Assembly (NCBI GenBank): GCA_002914805.1
Contig: JXTB01000200.1
Span: 174,790 to 238,789, forward strand
Reading direction: 5' to 3'
DNA: 64,000 nt
Source: Parasponia andersonii
Lineage: Eukaryota; Streptophyta; Magnoliopsida; Rosales; Cannabaceae
Part shown: positions 11,848 to 24,075 of the stretch, piece after piece
How the letters are laid out: every line of letters begins with the position of its first letter
Position numbering within the stretch: position 1 is the stretch's first letter
Made by a program: the position numbers and the translations under genes
The notes under the pieces: generated by a model
What the model saw: only the letters and a program-made list of their open reading frames with translations
Databases searched by the model: none
Told to the model about the DNA's origin: nothing

Positions 11848-13055
11848 ATGCATCATTATCTCACAAACAGTTTGGCATATTGTTTCAGACTAGTAAGGAA
11901 GCCTCCTAGAAGAGTTCTGAGGCACCAGCCGGGTGCCGAATCTACTCGTCTGGATTTCACTCATCTGATCGAGGCAATGCAGCAGACATTCGTCCAGATG
12001 AACAATCCAGACTATCAGCCTCCAGCTCTGAGGGAACGTCAGTTGGATCAGGCTGATCACCTTCAATAGTTTATGCGTCTCCAGCTAGGGCAATTTGATG
12101 GTAGACCAGAAGCTCTCACGGCAATTGCTTGGTTGCGTGAGATGGAGAGGAACTTTCGGGCCCTTGGTACTCCAGTTGAGTTTTGGGCTATGTTTACTAT
12201 TACCCGTTTGACGGGGAGTGCCATTCGTTGGTGAGAAGTAGTGGAACGGATGCAAGATGTAGTGGGCTTGACTTCGGAAGACTTTGAACAGATTTTCAAG
12301 GCCTAGTATGCCAATGAAGATCAACAGGATAAAGTTGTGAACCGATTTGAGACGTTGATTCAAGTTAACAGAACGGTGAATGAGTACCTGATAGAGTTCA
12401 CTGAGTTGGCAAGTGTTGTTCTTGGACCAGGTACCAGTGAGAAGTACCGAGTTGCCAAGTTTTAGAGTCGTCTGAATCGGAACATTTTCAACAAGATTAG
12501 TACCCAGACTTTCCATACTCTTCCTGAGATTGCAGCGGCTGCCCAGTAGGCAGAGGCCATCGAAGAAAGTTTGGATTCTAGGAGGAACCAGCGGAGAGGT
12601 ATTGACAGGAAAGCCACCAGAAGGAACCAGGGGAAGTGGTCAGCCAGGGTACTCCGAGCAGTGGGAACTCGAATAGCAGTAGTTCTTCTGGATGTGGTAG
12701 AGTTAGTCCGTATGGAGGATGTTTTGTTTGTGGCCAGTAGGGTCATCGAAAGAATGAGTGTCCCAACCATCTGTAGAAATCTCCTCTTTCTCAAGGAGGA
12801 CCGCAGAGGAGCCAGTCAGGTTCTGCTTTTTATCAGAACACTCAAGCAAGTCCGCAATAGTCACACGTGCTTCACAGGCTTTTACTTCCCCTCAGCCTTA
12901 TCAGCATCAGTACCGCCCTCAGGGTTTTACTCAGAACTTTCAAACTCCTCAGGCTTCAGGGAGTCAGGGTAGGCGTGGTTTTGGCAGTAGTGGTCCAAGA
13001 TCCAGCAGCAGCCGTCCTGGCCAAGAAAGAGGTAACAAAGGGAAAGAAAAGGTGA
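11848..13055 (+). pseudogene. gag: Tekay gag (capsid/nucleocapsid), broken
   Basis: Reads from ATG at 11848 through capsid-like segments with stops at 12067-12069, around 12231, 12304, 12463 and 12547. The expected codons there are Gln or Trp. The nucleocapsid knuckle near 12718-12762 keeps the CCHC spacing (GCFVCG, GHRKNEC) but has a stop inside it. The tail (12800-13070) is rich in Gln, Pro and Ser. The frame also changes within the region. It would assemble the virus-like particle if intact; it is not intact. Confidence 0.8.
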
Positions 13056-13119
13056 CTGGCCAAGCCTATGCTTTTACTAAGGCAGACGACACTCATGATT
13101 GCACCGGTCGAGGTGTTAT

Positions 13120-16100
13120 TGACGGTATGATCCTTCTTTCACACTCTTGGGCGCATGTTTTGTTTGATACTAGTACATCCCATTTATTCATATCCTTATT
13201 GTTTGCTCAACTGTTGGGGTTAGAATTTTCTGATTTGGATTATGTATTGTCTTTGGGTACACCTTTGGGAGGAGTAGCCGATATGCTAGTATGTATAAGT
13301 CTTGTCGGATCATGGTTGGTGATAGGAAGCTTCTTGCTGATTTGATTGTGTTGCCGATGGGATAGTACGACGTAATACTCGGTATGGATTGGTTGTCGAA
13401 ACATCGAGCCATTATAGATTGCCATAAGAAGCATGTGACTCTTTTTCCTAGTGATGGATATCCTATTGTCTATCAGGCTGGGATGAGTCCGTTGAAGCCT
13501 AGTCTTGTTTTGAAAGCGTGCATGGGTGGAAGGAAGAAACTTGAGTGTTATGGGAACTTGTTTGCCATGGATGGCAAGGTGAGGACAAATGATCAAGACC
13601 TATGGATTCTAGTTGTGTGTGAGTTTTCGGATGTGTTTCCTGAAGACTTACCGGGGTTACCACCAGATAGGGAGAACGAGATCTGTATTGAACTAGTTCC
13701 TGGAGCTCAACCAGTTTCTATTCCAGCCTATTGCATGGCATCTGTTGAGATGGAAGAATTAAGAGAACAGTTGGATGATTTGCTTTCCAAGGGCTTTATT
13801 CGCAGTAGCACTTCTCCTTGGGGTGCTCCTATTTTGTTTGCGAAGAAAGATGATGGTTTGTTGAGACTTTGTGTAGATCACCGGAAGTTGAACCAGTTGA
13901 CAGTGAAGAACAAATATCCTTTGCCAAGGATAGATGAGTTGTTTGATCAACTGGTAGTTCAAGGTTCTTCTCTAAGATCGATTTGAGATCTGATTACCAT
14001 CAATTGAATATAAGGGAGAATAATATACCTAAGACAGCATTTAGAACTCGATATGGTCATTTTGAGTTTCTGATGATGCCGTTTGGTTTGACGAATGCTC
14101 CCGCAGCTTTTATGGATCTCATGAATCGGATCTTCAGGCTGTTTTTGGATTGTTTTGTGGTTGTGTTCATCGATAATATCCTGATTTATTCCAAGACTCG
14201 AGAAGAGCATGCCGAACATCTGGGGATAGTACTCAAGACCTTGAGAGATCATCAGTTGTACGCCAAGAAATTGAAGTGTGACTTTTGAATGTCAGAAGTG
14301 AAGTTCATGGGGCATGTGATTTCTCACAGAGGTATTTCAGTCGATCCCACGAAGATAGAAGCTGTTCTAGAGTGGGAAAAGCTGAGAAATGTGACGGAAG
14401 TACGTAGTTTCCTTGGATTAACAGGCTACTACCGTCGTTTTGTGCAAGATTTCTCGAGAATTGCTTTGCCTTTGACAAAGTTGACCAGAAAGGACGTCAA
14501 GTTTTTTTGGGATCACGAAAGTGAAGAAGCTTTTATCAAATTGAAGCAGAGTTTTTTCCACCACACTTGTTCTTGCTGTTCTCGATAGTAATGAGCCTTA
14601 TATGGTGTATACCGATGCTTCGAAGACGGGTTTGGGATGTGTCTTGATGCAGAATGGTCGAGTTGTGGCTTATGCTTATCGTCAGTTGAAGCCACATGAA
14701 AGGAACTATCCTACCCATGATCTGGAACTTGCAGCAGTGATCTTTACCTTGAAGATTTGGCGATGATACTTGTATGGTGTGAAGTTCCACATATTCTCCG
14801 ATCATAAGAGTTTGAAGTATCTCTTTACCCAGAACGATTTGAACTTGAGACAGTGAAGATGGGTTGAGTATATGGAGGATTATGACTTCAAACTACAGTA
14901 TCATCCGGGTAAGGCTAATGTTGTAGCCGATGCACTGAGTAGGAAGCCTTATGGTGCACTAGCTGCACTGGTGTTTAAAGACTAGAAGAACTCAGTTACG
15001 ATTAGTGACTACAAGTTACAGTACTTCGAGAATGAAGAGGTTGCTTGCCTAAGCAACGTTGTGATTTCACCATCTCTTCTCCAGACTATCTAGCAGAGTC
15101 AATGGCAAGACAAGGAGCTGAGGACAACCTAGAACCAGCTTCAAAATGGTGAGCAGTTAGATGGTTGGAGCACTAACAGAGAAAGATTTTTGCTTTTCAG
15201 TGGGAAGTTGGTTGTAGCTGATAACCCTAATCTTCGAGGAACCATTCTAATAAAGGCTCACAAATCAAGGTTTACAGTACATTCAGGTAGTACTAAGATG
15301 TACCGGGACTTGAAACGGCAGTATTGATATAAAGGAATGAAGAAGGATGTAGCTACTTTTGTGGCTAAGTGTTTGACTTGTCAGTGAGTCAAGACTGAAC
15401 ACCAGAGACTAGCTGAATTACTTCAGCCGTTGCCAATTCTAGAATGGAAGTAGAACAAGATCACAATGGACTTTGTGACCAGCTTGCCGAAGACCTTGAC
15501 GAAGAATGATGCAGTTTAGGTGATAGTCGATCGGTTGACGAAGAGTGCTCACTTTATACCGATCTGGATTGACTACTCTCTCACTAAGCTCAGTAGACTG
15601 TATGTGGAGAACATCATACATTTTGTGCCTTCAAGCATAGTATCTGACAGAGATCTAAGGTTCACTTCCAAGTTTTGGAGAGCCTTGCAGAAAGCGTTTG
15701 GTACGTAATTGGATATCAGCACAGCTCACCATCCTGAGACAGATAGTTAGTCTGAAAGGACCATTCTGATTCTTAAGGACATGCTATGTTGTTGCATACT
15801 GGATTTTGGTAGGAACTGGGATGATCATCTTCCTTTGGTGGACTTTGCTTATAATAACAGTTACCAGACCAGTGTGGGTGTCTCCATATGAAATGTTATA
15901 TGGGAGGCCGTGTAGATCGCCTTTGTGTTGGGCAGAACCCAAAGAGTGTGTTACTCTTGGACCTGAGTTGATTGAAGAGACTACTGAAAAGTTCAAAGGT
16001 ATCCAAGAGAGACTCAAAGAGATTCAGAGTCGCCAGAAGAGTTATGCTAACCCGAAGAGGCGTGAGGTAGAGTTCGATACTGGTGATTTCGTATTCTTGA

Positions 16101-16519
16101 AAGTGACTCCAAGGCGAGGTGTTACAAGATTCAGAGTTAAGGGTAAGCTTGCTCTAAGGTATATTGGTCCCTTTGAGATCACAGAGAGAATTAGACTAGT
16201 GGCGTATCGCTTGAATCTACCTGCACAGTTGGGTCACGTGAATAACGTGTTTCACGTGTCGATATTAAGGAAGTACACACCGGACTCATCTCATGTTATT
16301 CAGTACGTGCATGTACCGATCCAAAAAGATGTGTCCTATAAAGAGCAGCTTGTTCGCTTGTTAGCTAGAGAGTTGAAGGTTCTTTGCAACAGAGAGATAC
16401 CACTTGTCAAGTTGCTTTGGGAACATCACAAAGAAGACGAGGCTACTTAGGAACTTGAAATGGAGATGTACGAGAAGTACCCTCATTTGTTTAACTTTCA
16501 ATTAGAAGTTGTATTGTGA
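13120..16519 (+). pseudogene. pol: Tekay pol (PR-RT-RNase H-integrase-C-terminal domain), broken
   Basis: Protease near 13150 reads LFDTSTSH, with Ser in place of the active-site Gly. RT spans about 13660-14290; a one-base frameshift near 13960 separates its fingers from its palm, and the catalytic motif reads FIDNILIYS (around 14168), with the second Asp replaced by Asn. Stops include 14286-14288 (Trp position). RNase H follows a frameshift in a T tract near 14560. Integrase zinc-binding is at about 15250-15400 and the core at 15460-15780. The C-terminal part (15806-16519) has the GPFEI/LNLPAQL and LWEHHKEDEAT segments, with a stop at 16448-16450, and ends at 16517-16519. The enzyme is clearly dead. 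Confidence 0.88.
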
Positions 16520-16564
16520 TGTAAACCTTGACTTGTATTTTAAATTTCGGGACGAAATTCCTAT

Positions 16565-16577
16565 AAGAAGGAGAGAA
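16565..16577 (+). other. Polypurine tract of the Tekay element
   Basis: aagaaggagagaa directly before the TG of the 3' LTR: the plus-strand priming site. Confidence 0.8.
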
Positions 16578-18051
16578 TGTAAAAACCCAATTTTTTAGAG
16601 GCATAATGGTCTTTTGACTAGAATTTTAAAAAAAAATCAGATTATATATATATAAACCCCTTTCTCTCTTCTCCCTCTCATTCTCCCCCCTCCCGAGCCA
16701 TTCTCCCTCTCCCTCATCTCTCTCACTCTCTCGGCCAAAGGAAGCCGTACCACTGTCCAAGCTATGTCCGGCCGAGCAGATCACCGGTGAGCCTCCCCCG
16801 CGCCACCACGAGGCAGTCGCCAGCTGCGGGACCAGCCGTCGTCGCCGGAGAAGACGAAAGGTGCCGTTTCGGACTTTTCGTCACCGGTGAAGATTCCAGC
16901 GTCCATTCGACCTCCAACTGGTCTCGTTGGATTCGTATCGTCGCAAGGATCATGAAGGTATATATATCTCAACCTTATTTTGTCCGGATTAAAAGTTTCT
17001 ATTTTTGGGTATTTTGAGTTTATGGTTGTTATTTTTGATCTGGCCGTTGGATTGTGTTTTTGAGTTCATTTTTGGAATGTATTCCGAAAATGGAGAAGTA
17101 TGACATATATATTGTGTTGTTTGGCGACTGCCACAAAAATCAATATCGGACGGTTGAGATTTTGTCTCGTTTTATATGCCACCGGTCCGGTATGGGTTCG
17201 GACCAGAATTGGACAAATTATATGTCTAACCTAGCTATTTTGGGTGCTACGAATTCAGTGAAGTGGTCCGTTTGCGAAATGAAGCTCCGATGAGAAGTTG
17301 ACTTTTCACAAAAGAATGATCGAGGGCTTGGAATTGATTCCCGACCCTCCGGGCGATCATCAACGACACCTTGAGGATTCAATAACGTAGTATCGCTATT
17401 CCAGTGAGGTAGGAGTTTAGTTATTTTCGTTTTATACTGTTTTTGAGTTAATACTTATTTTCTGCAGCATATAAGAACAAGTGTGTTTTTAATGATTTGA
17501 ATTATATGTGATGGAATCTGGTTGTATGATATATACTGTACTACTCTGGGAATTTACTGTGTGTAGATTATTTTGGGTATATCAAAAATAGGGTCGTTAT
17601 GCTGTCTGTTTTTCTATAAAACCCTATTATGCATGTTTTACTAAAAAACCAGAGTACCGTAGTTTTTATACTTCAGTTCTGTATTGCACATGTCATAAGA
17701 TCATACATGAGCACCATGTTAGCATCGTGAGTTTTGTAGTGTAGTGCTGCGTGCCCCACCGTCGATGAAAGTCCGTAAACTCGCGCAGGGTTTGTTCTTC
17801 TGATTACCTCCCCATTTGGCAGGTGTAGGCAATTCTGTTGCCCCTCCAGTTTTGGTAGGTGACACACGGGTATCCCCTCCGAGTATGGGCTTAGGTGTCA
17901 GGCAGGCTGTTAGGCATACTTAGTGCCATCATCCTGGGATTCCACAGATGAAAAGATGAGAGCTCATAGGTATGGGTTAATTTGTGTCATATGCATATGG
18001 ATTGATGGTTTTGATTACACTATTTTATATATATGGGTTCCCGGTTTGGAT

Positions 18052-18082
<31 letters not shown>

Positions 18083-18636
18083 ATGTTTTGGATTTGAACT
18101 AACCATGTACGAGTTTTCTATCACTGAACTATTTTCCTTCGAGGTAACTATTTTTCTACTGGGCATTGTATGCTCACCCTCCTTCTTCCCTTCCTCAGGT
18201 GGTGTTCAATGCGATCTTGGAAATCAGGAGGAGCATGAGGCCATCTTGACTGTAATTCATTTCTTGGTAATGTTAGAAGTCTACTGTTGTGGTGTTGGGA
18301 TTGTTTGGGGTTTTGTATTAGCATTGAACCAAGATTACTACTTTTTATTTTGTCTGTAAACTTATGTATGCCATTTTGGGATTTAACTTGTTGTTATAGA
18401 TGATGATGATGCTTGGACTTATATTTAATTTTCCTGTTTTTCAATTATTATTCAGTCTATATTTAATAGTGTATACGAACAGTGAGAGCAGTTCATGAGA
18501 TAAAATTCCAAATGTTTTATTCAAATAGACCGTTTTATAAACACTAGAACTTTTGACACTTTTCAAATAAATTAAGATATTTCCAATCTTTGTGAAATTC
18601 TCCTTCTGCCACTGGCCCGGGTTTTATGTCGTGACA
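16578..18636 (+). repeat. 3' LTR of the Tekay element
   Basis: 2,059 bp, TGTAAAAACC ... GTGACA, matching the 5' LTR along its whole length. It has shorter AT runs and a TG-rich run near 18064-18082. Open frames inside it also occur in the 5' LTR and are not genes. Confidence 0.93.
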
Positions 18637-18641
18637 ATTAT

Positions 18642-18993
18642 GCTTCAGCAAAAATAATCCTATTTATTTTATCAATATAAATTAATACTTTTGTCGACAC
18701 ATTTTTGCATCGCAAAAAGTCTACCTATACTAAAATACTAATTTAAATACAATACTTTTCCTGACAATTGATGTTTGTCGATGAAAATATTGCATCGGTA
18801 AAAGTCAAGATACCATCGGCAAAAACTACTTTCACCGATGCCAGACTAAATGCGTCGGAATGCCACCTTCAATGACAGTTCTTCTCCGACAGAAAATTTG
18901 CGTCAACAAATGTCAAACGACTTTTACCGACGAAATTCTTATACTTTCACCGGCGCAAAAATACGTCGGAAAAAAGTCTGATGTCTTGTAGTG
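18642..18993 (+). mobile_element. CACTA-like non-autonomous element, right part
   Basis: The segment is filled with repeated ccgac/gtcgg motifs (for example cttttaccgacgaaattc) and ends GTCTTGTAGTG, the inverse of a CACTAC terminus. Just left of the Tekay element (9655-9683) there is a matching aaattaatacttttaccgac, so the retrotransposon seems to have landed inside this element. The left CACTA terminus was not found. Coding content: none. Confidence 0.5.
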
Positions 18994-19034
18994 ATATACA
19001 TAGGTAAAAAAAAATACATACTGGATTGACAACC
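18994..19034 (+). mobile_element. Micron-like MITE, right-end fragment
   Basis: Only the right terminal repeat remains (ataggtaaaaaaaaatacat, then actggattgacaacc). It abuts the CACTA-like terminus and is followed by (TA)n. Probably a MITE broken by the CACTA-like insertion. Confidence 0.55.
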
Positions 19035-19054
19035 TATATATATATATATATATT

Positions 19055-19279
19055 AGGTTCTCAATTTAATAGATAATTTTTTTACCTAATTATAAGTATT
19101 TTTTTTAGTCGTTGGATCATAATCTAATGATTACTATAATTTGGGTAATTAAAACAAATAGTAAAATAAATACTCATTATTTAATGTTTTTCTCTCTCCA
19201 ATTTTTATCATAATAATGAATTTTAATTGGACAAAATAATACTTATAAATAAGTAAAAAAGAATACTACTGGATTGATA
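19055..19279 (-). mobile_element. Micron-like MITE, copy C1 (second subfamily)
   Basis: Reverse-oriented relative to copies A and B: tagtcgttggatcataatct lies near the left end and the equivalent of the usual left end is at the right (tactactggattgatat). The interior (tgattactataatttgg, ttttaattggacaaaat) is shared with copies D1 and D2 rather than A/B, so it belongs to a second subfamily. Flanked by (TA)n. Confidence 0.6.
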
Positions 19280-19294
19280 TTTATATATATACAT

Positions 19295-19505
19295 GGGCAC
19301 TAATCCAGTAGGTATTTTTTTTTACCTATGCATAAGTAACAATTTGGTCAATGCAAATTTAGTATGCACATTTTTTATTGTAAAAAGTAAGAGAGAGAAA
19401 AAATATTAATGATACACGTCCTTTTATGCACTTCATTATAGTAATTAGATCACCATTAGATGGTATTCTAACAGCTAAAAAAAAAATACATATTCGATTG
19501 GTAAC
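19295..19505 (+). mobile_element. Micron-like MITE, copy C2
   Basis: Begins GGGCACTAATCCAGTAGGTA and ends ttcgattggtaacc, between short TA tracts. The interior matches copies A and B (caatttggtcaatg, gatcaccattagatggt). Oriented opposite to its neighbour C1. Confidence 0.75.
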
Positions 19506-21360
19506 CTATATATATTATCACAAGTCAGCGTGCGTGTTTGCTAATTAACCAATGGAAATTGTCTACGCACATGAGCTGAGCGTATTATATCTTTGTTTGA
19601 ACTCCCGTTGGATGATGAGCCAACTAGAGCCGATCGATAATTAATAGAACTTGAGATCGAACAATTTTAATTAGGATCGATATTAATACGCTTTATAGCT
19701 AAAGTCTAATCATTAAGAAAAGATCTAATCATTAGCTACGAAATAATATTGGGCCTTAACTCAGGAAGAAATCTTTTAAGTGTCTACCTCTGTTTTATGT
19801 GTGCATGTTAATTTGCATGTGGTATACGGTTTACCCGTACTCGTTTTAGTTTTTCTTACATATATATATATATATATACATATTTACATTGATTAATTAA
19901 TACAAGAAAACAACAACAAAAACTACGACGTTTACAATTTTTGGGGGACAAAAAACCCGCACCATTATATCAATTTTAAATAAAATTTTCTATATTTGTA
20001 TTTTTCTGTAATATCTCATCAGATCCTCATATTTAGTCAAAAATAGAGTTTAAAATATTAAAAAAGACGTATTTAATTTTAAAATTATCGATGAGAATTC
20101 ATGTAAAATATGAGCCCAAAGGTAACCAACTAAACTAATGACTGGTTTATGTAAACTTTGAGGAAACCCAACTATGGCAATCTCTAGACACAATTTTTTT
20201 TTTTTTCTGATTCAAGTTATATGATTCTAAAAAGTAAAACATTTTTCTATAATAATCTTACACTCAAATTTTAACCATATATGTGAATTTGATAGAAAAA
20301 TATAAATAAAATATTTTATTCAATATTAATAAAAATATATGGATTTTTTTTTTTTGCAAAAAGGCTAGATGTAGTAGGTTTTTTTTTAAAAAAAAAAAAA
20401 AAAGAGTATTGAGTGCTTGGGGTATTAAATCAAAATTTAACGCTCACGTTCAATTAATTAACAAGTTAATAATAGTTTGATAAATATCGCAGTCAAATAC
20501 AAAGTGAGACGTAAAATTCATAGGCATGACAGGACTCAAACCTAGATTGGTCTTCGTGGATCACCAGTTAGGTCGTCCCAAAAAAAGGCAGCCTCCTCAG
20601 CGTTAATTTACCATATATATATGGTTCGATTAAAGAAATGTTTCATCAATTCTATAAACTAACATTTAGATCCAACCACTTTTGGCTTTATGCATTCGGA
20701 CCTTAGCCTCAAAAACGTGGTTCTTTTTCTTATTCTCTCATTTGTCCTTGAAGACACATAAAAAAATTCATTCATTTTCTCAAACCCTAATTCTCTTTGG
20801 AGTACGATGGAATATATTTTATTCTTTCAAATAAATATTGATCCGAAAGACACGGCATTCTTTCACATCTCTCTCCAACGCATAAATAGAATCCCTGCTC
20901 TCTCCAATGTTTTTTTTTAAAAAAAAAAAAAAAGAAATAAAAAACAATATATGCTTTCTTTTGTTTTTTCCCTTGGAATTTTAGTTTGGTATTCTTGGGT
21001 TTCAAACTCGATTTTAAAATATTGACGAGTCATGTGAAGCTAGCTCGTACTTGTTACAAACCCATTTGAAAATACGGCAAGAATGTGTTAGTTATTTCTT
21101 TGCTTTTTCACTCGTTGTTGTCTTGTTGTTCATTCCTATATTATTCTTCCTCACTTTGACAAAAGGGTCAACTAGCTAATTAACATAAATTCATACATAT
21201 CCATAGTAAATATGGAAGCAACAACGCAAAATGATAAGGAGAGATGAAGACCGGAGCGACTAGCTAAATAAAATGATATAGGAATATACGCCAGCTGATC
21301 AGCCCGGCCGGAGCGCATAGTAAACAACTCACGAGTAATATAAATATATATATATATATA
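19506..21360. other. Intergenic AT-rich DNA
   Basis: No gene recognised. Contains homopolymer A/T runs (20195, 20345, 20385, 20910), a (TA)n tract near 19860 and a possible degenerate SINE listed separately. Confidence 0.55.
20510..20600 (-). repeat. Possible degenerate tRNA-derived SINE
   Basis: On the minus strand ggtttgagtcctg resembles a Pol III B box and gacctaactggtgatcc, about 35 bases before it, resembles a worn A box. Tail and target duplication were not found. Weak. Confidence 0.25.
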
Positions 21361-21582
21361 GTTCTAATTCAATAGCTATTTTTTTCATCTCTATAGATAT
21401 TTTTTTTAACTATTAGATCATTATTTAACAGCCGCTATAATTTGAATAGTTGAAAAAAAAAATAATAAAAATAATTACTCATAATTTAATATTTTTCTCT
21501 CTATATATTTTACGTGCATAATAAATTTTAATTAGACAAAACAATACATATGGATAAATAAAAAAAATACAGATTGGCACTC
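21361..21582 (-). mobile_element. Micron-like MITE, copy D1 (second subfamily)
   Basis: Lies between TA tracts, begins gttctaattcaatagctatt and ends aaatacagattggcac. The interior resembles C1 (ctataatttgaatagttg, attttaattagacaaaac). Confidence 0.6.
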
Positions 21583-21600
21583 TATATATATATATTTTGG

Positions 21601-21832
21601 TCATATTAATCTAGTAAGTATTTTTTTTACCTATTTAAAAATATTTTTTTTAGTCGTTAGATTATTATCTAGTAGTTACATGATATAATTTGAATAGTTA
21701 GAAAAAAAATAAATACATATTATATTTAATATTTTTTTTTTTACATTTTACTATAAAAAACATGCGTGATAAATTTTAATTAAATATAAATAATAAAAAA
21801 AATTTTAAAAAACCCAATGGATTTGGTGCCCC
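21601..21832 (-). mobile_element. Micron-like MITE, copy D2 (second subfamily)
   Basis: Adjacent to D1, same orientation, separated by a TA tract. Begins catattaatctagtaagtat and ends caatggatttggtgcccca. More decayed than D1. Confidence 0.5.
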
Positions 21833-22531
21833 ATGTGTATATAGGTACACGCATTTGAGGACACTACCACTCCATGTGCCTTTGTTAATCGGTAATATAT
21901 TAAACTAAAATTTTCACCCTAGAAATTTTTTCAGTCATGATCAGTCTGACTCACGTGCCAAAATAACATCGACGCAATCTAGAATAGCATTTTTTAAATG
22001 GTTTCTTTTTCTTTTTTAAATTTTAAAAGAAATACGATAATGGATCAATGTGGTAATACCTGCACCATCTTAGTCAAAAAAGGAGGAAAAAAATAATGTA
22101 CTATATTTAAACCTAACTCTCGTTTTAGTAATTCATTAACCGAGTTATCATCATTAAATTAGATTTAATCATAGTTAGTGGAATCAATTAAAAATGACAT
22201 GTATGTCATTAATTTGTTATACAACACGTTCTACTTTACAAAATAACTAGTGAATTGTATCTAGATAATATCAATTGGTGAAATACTAACTTTAGATTTG
22301 GTTAAAAAATGAACGTTTTGGATTAAATTGTGAACTATGCCAGAAGATCATAGACATTATCTATACATGACGGTATATATACATGGGTCAGCAACCTACA
22401 TAACTGTACTTTTATGTCTTTATGGCGAGAAAAGAAAATGATCGGCAGTTTGAATTTCAAAATTCTCTGCGATAACATGAAATTATGGCACCTATTTTTA
22501 CAATTATTTTGTCCATTTGTCATTTTGAGGC

Positions 22532-22564
<33 letters not shown>

Positions 22565-23560
22565 CATCACTTTCTATTCTCGAATCAATTTATGCATTAT
22601 ATAGCGCTTGATTTTATAAGTGCTTAGATTTTGAACAAAGTATGTGTACGTGCGTGAGCTAGCGTCCATTCTTGGAACCAATGATTGTCTTTTATCAAAA
22701 ATCCAAGCTCTTTAACTGAGTCTCATATAAAAGTACATTTTCGAGGTAACAAGTAAATTGGCAGTGTAGCGGATTTTCTGCAAGTGTAAGGAAATTTTAT
22801 AACGAACTTACAACATTACTTTCTGAAATTTTATTCACGAAATAGTCTGAATAGAAGCTAGGTTTCTATGCTTTTAAATGTGTATTTGAAAAAAAGAAAA
22901 AGTAAAATAACTTCGAGAAAAATTGGTGTTGTGTGGTCTCACCACCACAAATAGTTGACTGTAGAATTGACCTAATCTCTACAAAAAAAATAGCAAGCTC
23001 ATTGAAAAAAAAAAATTATCCATTACTGTATAATTATCTAATCTCAACATTATATTGTAGTTTATTATGTGGTTTTCTATTCATAAAATAGGGAAATTCG
23101 AGTCATCTTCATTTATATAAAGATGGTTCAATCTCATTACTCTAGACACAACAATTACAAACTATATAGAAAATATTAGATAGAGCTCTCACTTTAAGAC
23201 TCTATACTCTATTGTAACCTCTCTTATGTAGTAGAAAAACTTTATTATTTACTATAATTTTACTATTATACATAGTTGAATTTCGATCGAGGAATTCGAC
23301 CCATCGACTGCTATTATTCATCTATATCAAGTTATACAATCACAAAAACACCGTCAATAATGAGAAAATGCAAACAAAGAGAAAACTATTATTTGTATAT
23401 AATTTAACAATAATTCACATCATAACTAAGATTAATTGGTCTAACTTAATATAGGTTAGGACTAGGATTGGCTGGTTGAGGGTAAACTATTCTACATCGC
23501 AAGTTATATATTTGTAGGAGAGACTTAAATAATAATTTTTGTAAAGAATAAGATAATAGA
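21833..23560. other. Intergenic AT-rich DNA
   Basis: No gene recognised. A (TA)n tract lies at 22530-22556. The stretch 23150-23345 has a weakly LTR-end-like composition but no partner copy was found in the window. Confidence 0.5.
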
Positions 23561-23564
23561 ACGA

Positions 23565-24075
23565 TGACTCTAAAGTAGCAACAATTTATCACTGCCTTAG
23601 CTAAGATATAAAGTGGTGACAAATTAGACAGTCGTTGTTTTAGAATATTTATACTGTTGGAGAAATGAAAAAGATTAAAGTGGTGGCACTTGTCGTTACT
23701 TTACATTACCGTGCCAAAATTTTCCTCCAAAAAAGTCCTTAGAATGAGAACGCCAACTGGTGCCAATTTGGTAATTGTGCAAAAATATCTTCTCTAAAGT
23801 GGCGAAATTAGTCGTCGCTTTAAATTAATCTATTATTAATAAATTAAAACAATTATAATTATTGTAAAACATGTAAAATTAAAAATAAAAATCAGATTTA
23901 AAATGGCGACAATTGTCCTCGCCTTAAATTAGAATATTTAAAGCGGCAACAATTGTCATCACTTTAGATATTTCACAAAAATTTAGGCAATCAAACTAAC
24001 CGTTATAAACTTTTTGAGCTTTAAATGAAACGGTGTGTTTCATTTAAAGCGGCGACAATAGTCGCCACTTTAAAT
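23565..24075. repeat. Left subterminal repeats of the CACTA element
   Basis: At least six units resembling aaagcggcgacaattgtcgc followed by cactttaaa. Each is a near-palindrome of about 30 bp. Clear copies lie near 23610, 23680, 23795, 23895, 23940 and 24043-24075. They are the expected transposase binding sites. Confidence 0.75.

Larger units (their letters stand above)
9684..18636 (+). mobile_element. Tekay/Del-type Ty3/gypsy chromovirus, full length
   Basis: An 8,953-bp element bounded by two LTRs of about 2.1 kb that start TGTAAAAA and end GTGACA. It is flanked by a perfect 5-bp target duplication ATTAT (9679-9683 and 18637-18641). Internal order: tRNA-Met primer site, gag with a CCHC knuckle, protease, RT, RNase H, integrase, then a C-terminal segment with the Tekay-like LWEHHKEDEAT before a late stop. 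Long LTRs and this C-terminus point to Tekay/Del. The two LTRs differ by roughly 8% in the stretch compared by eye, so it is older than the Tat element. Many stops and frameshifts make it non-autonomous. Confidence 0.93.

Noticed and set aside
23150-23345. Possible solo LTR end (aggaattcgacccatcgactg region)
   Set aside because: No second copy, primer site or target duplication could be found in the window.
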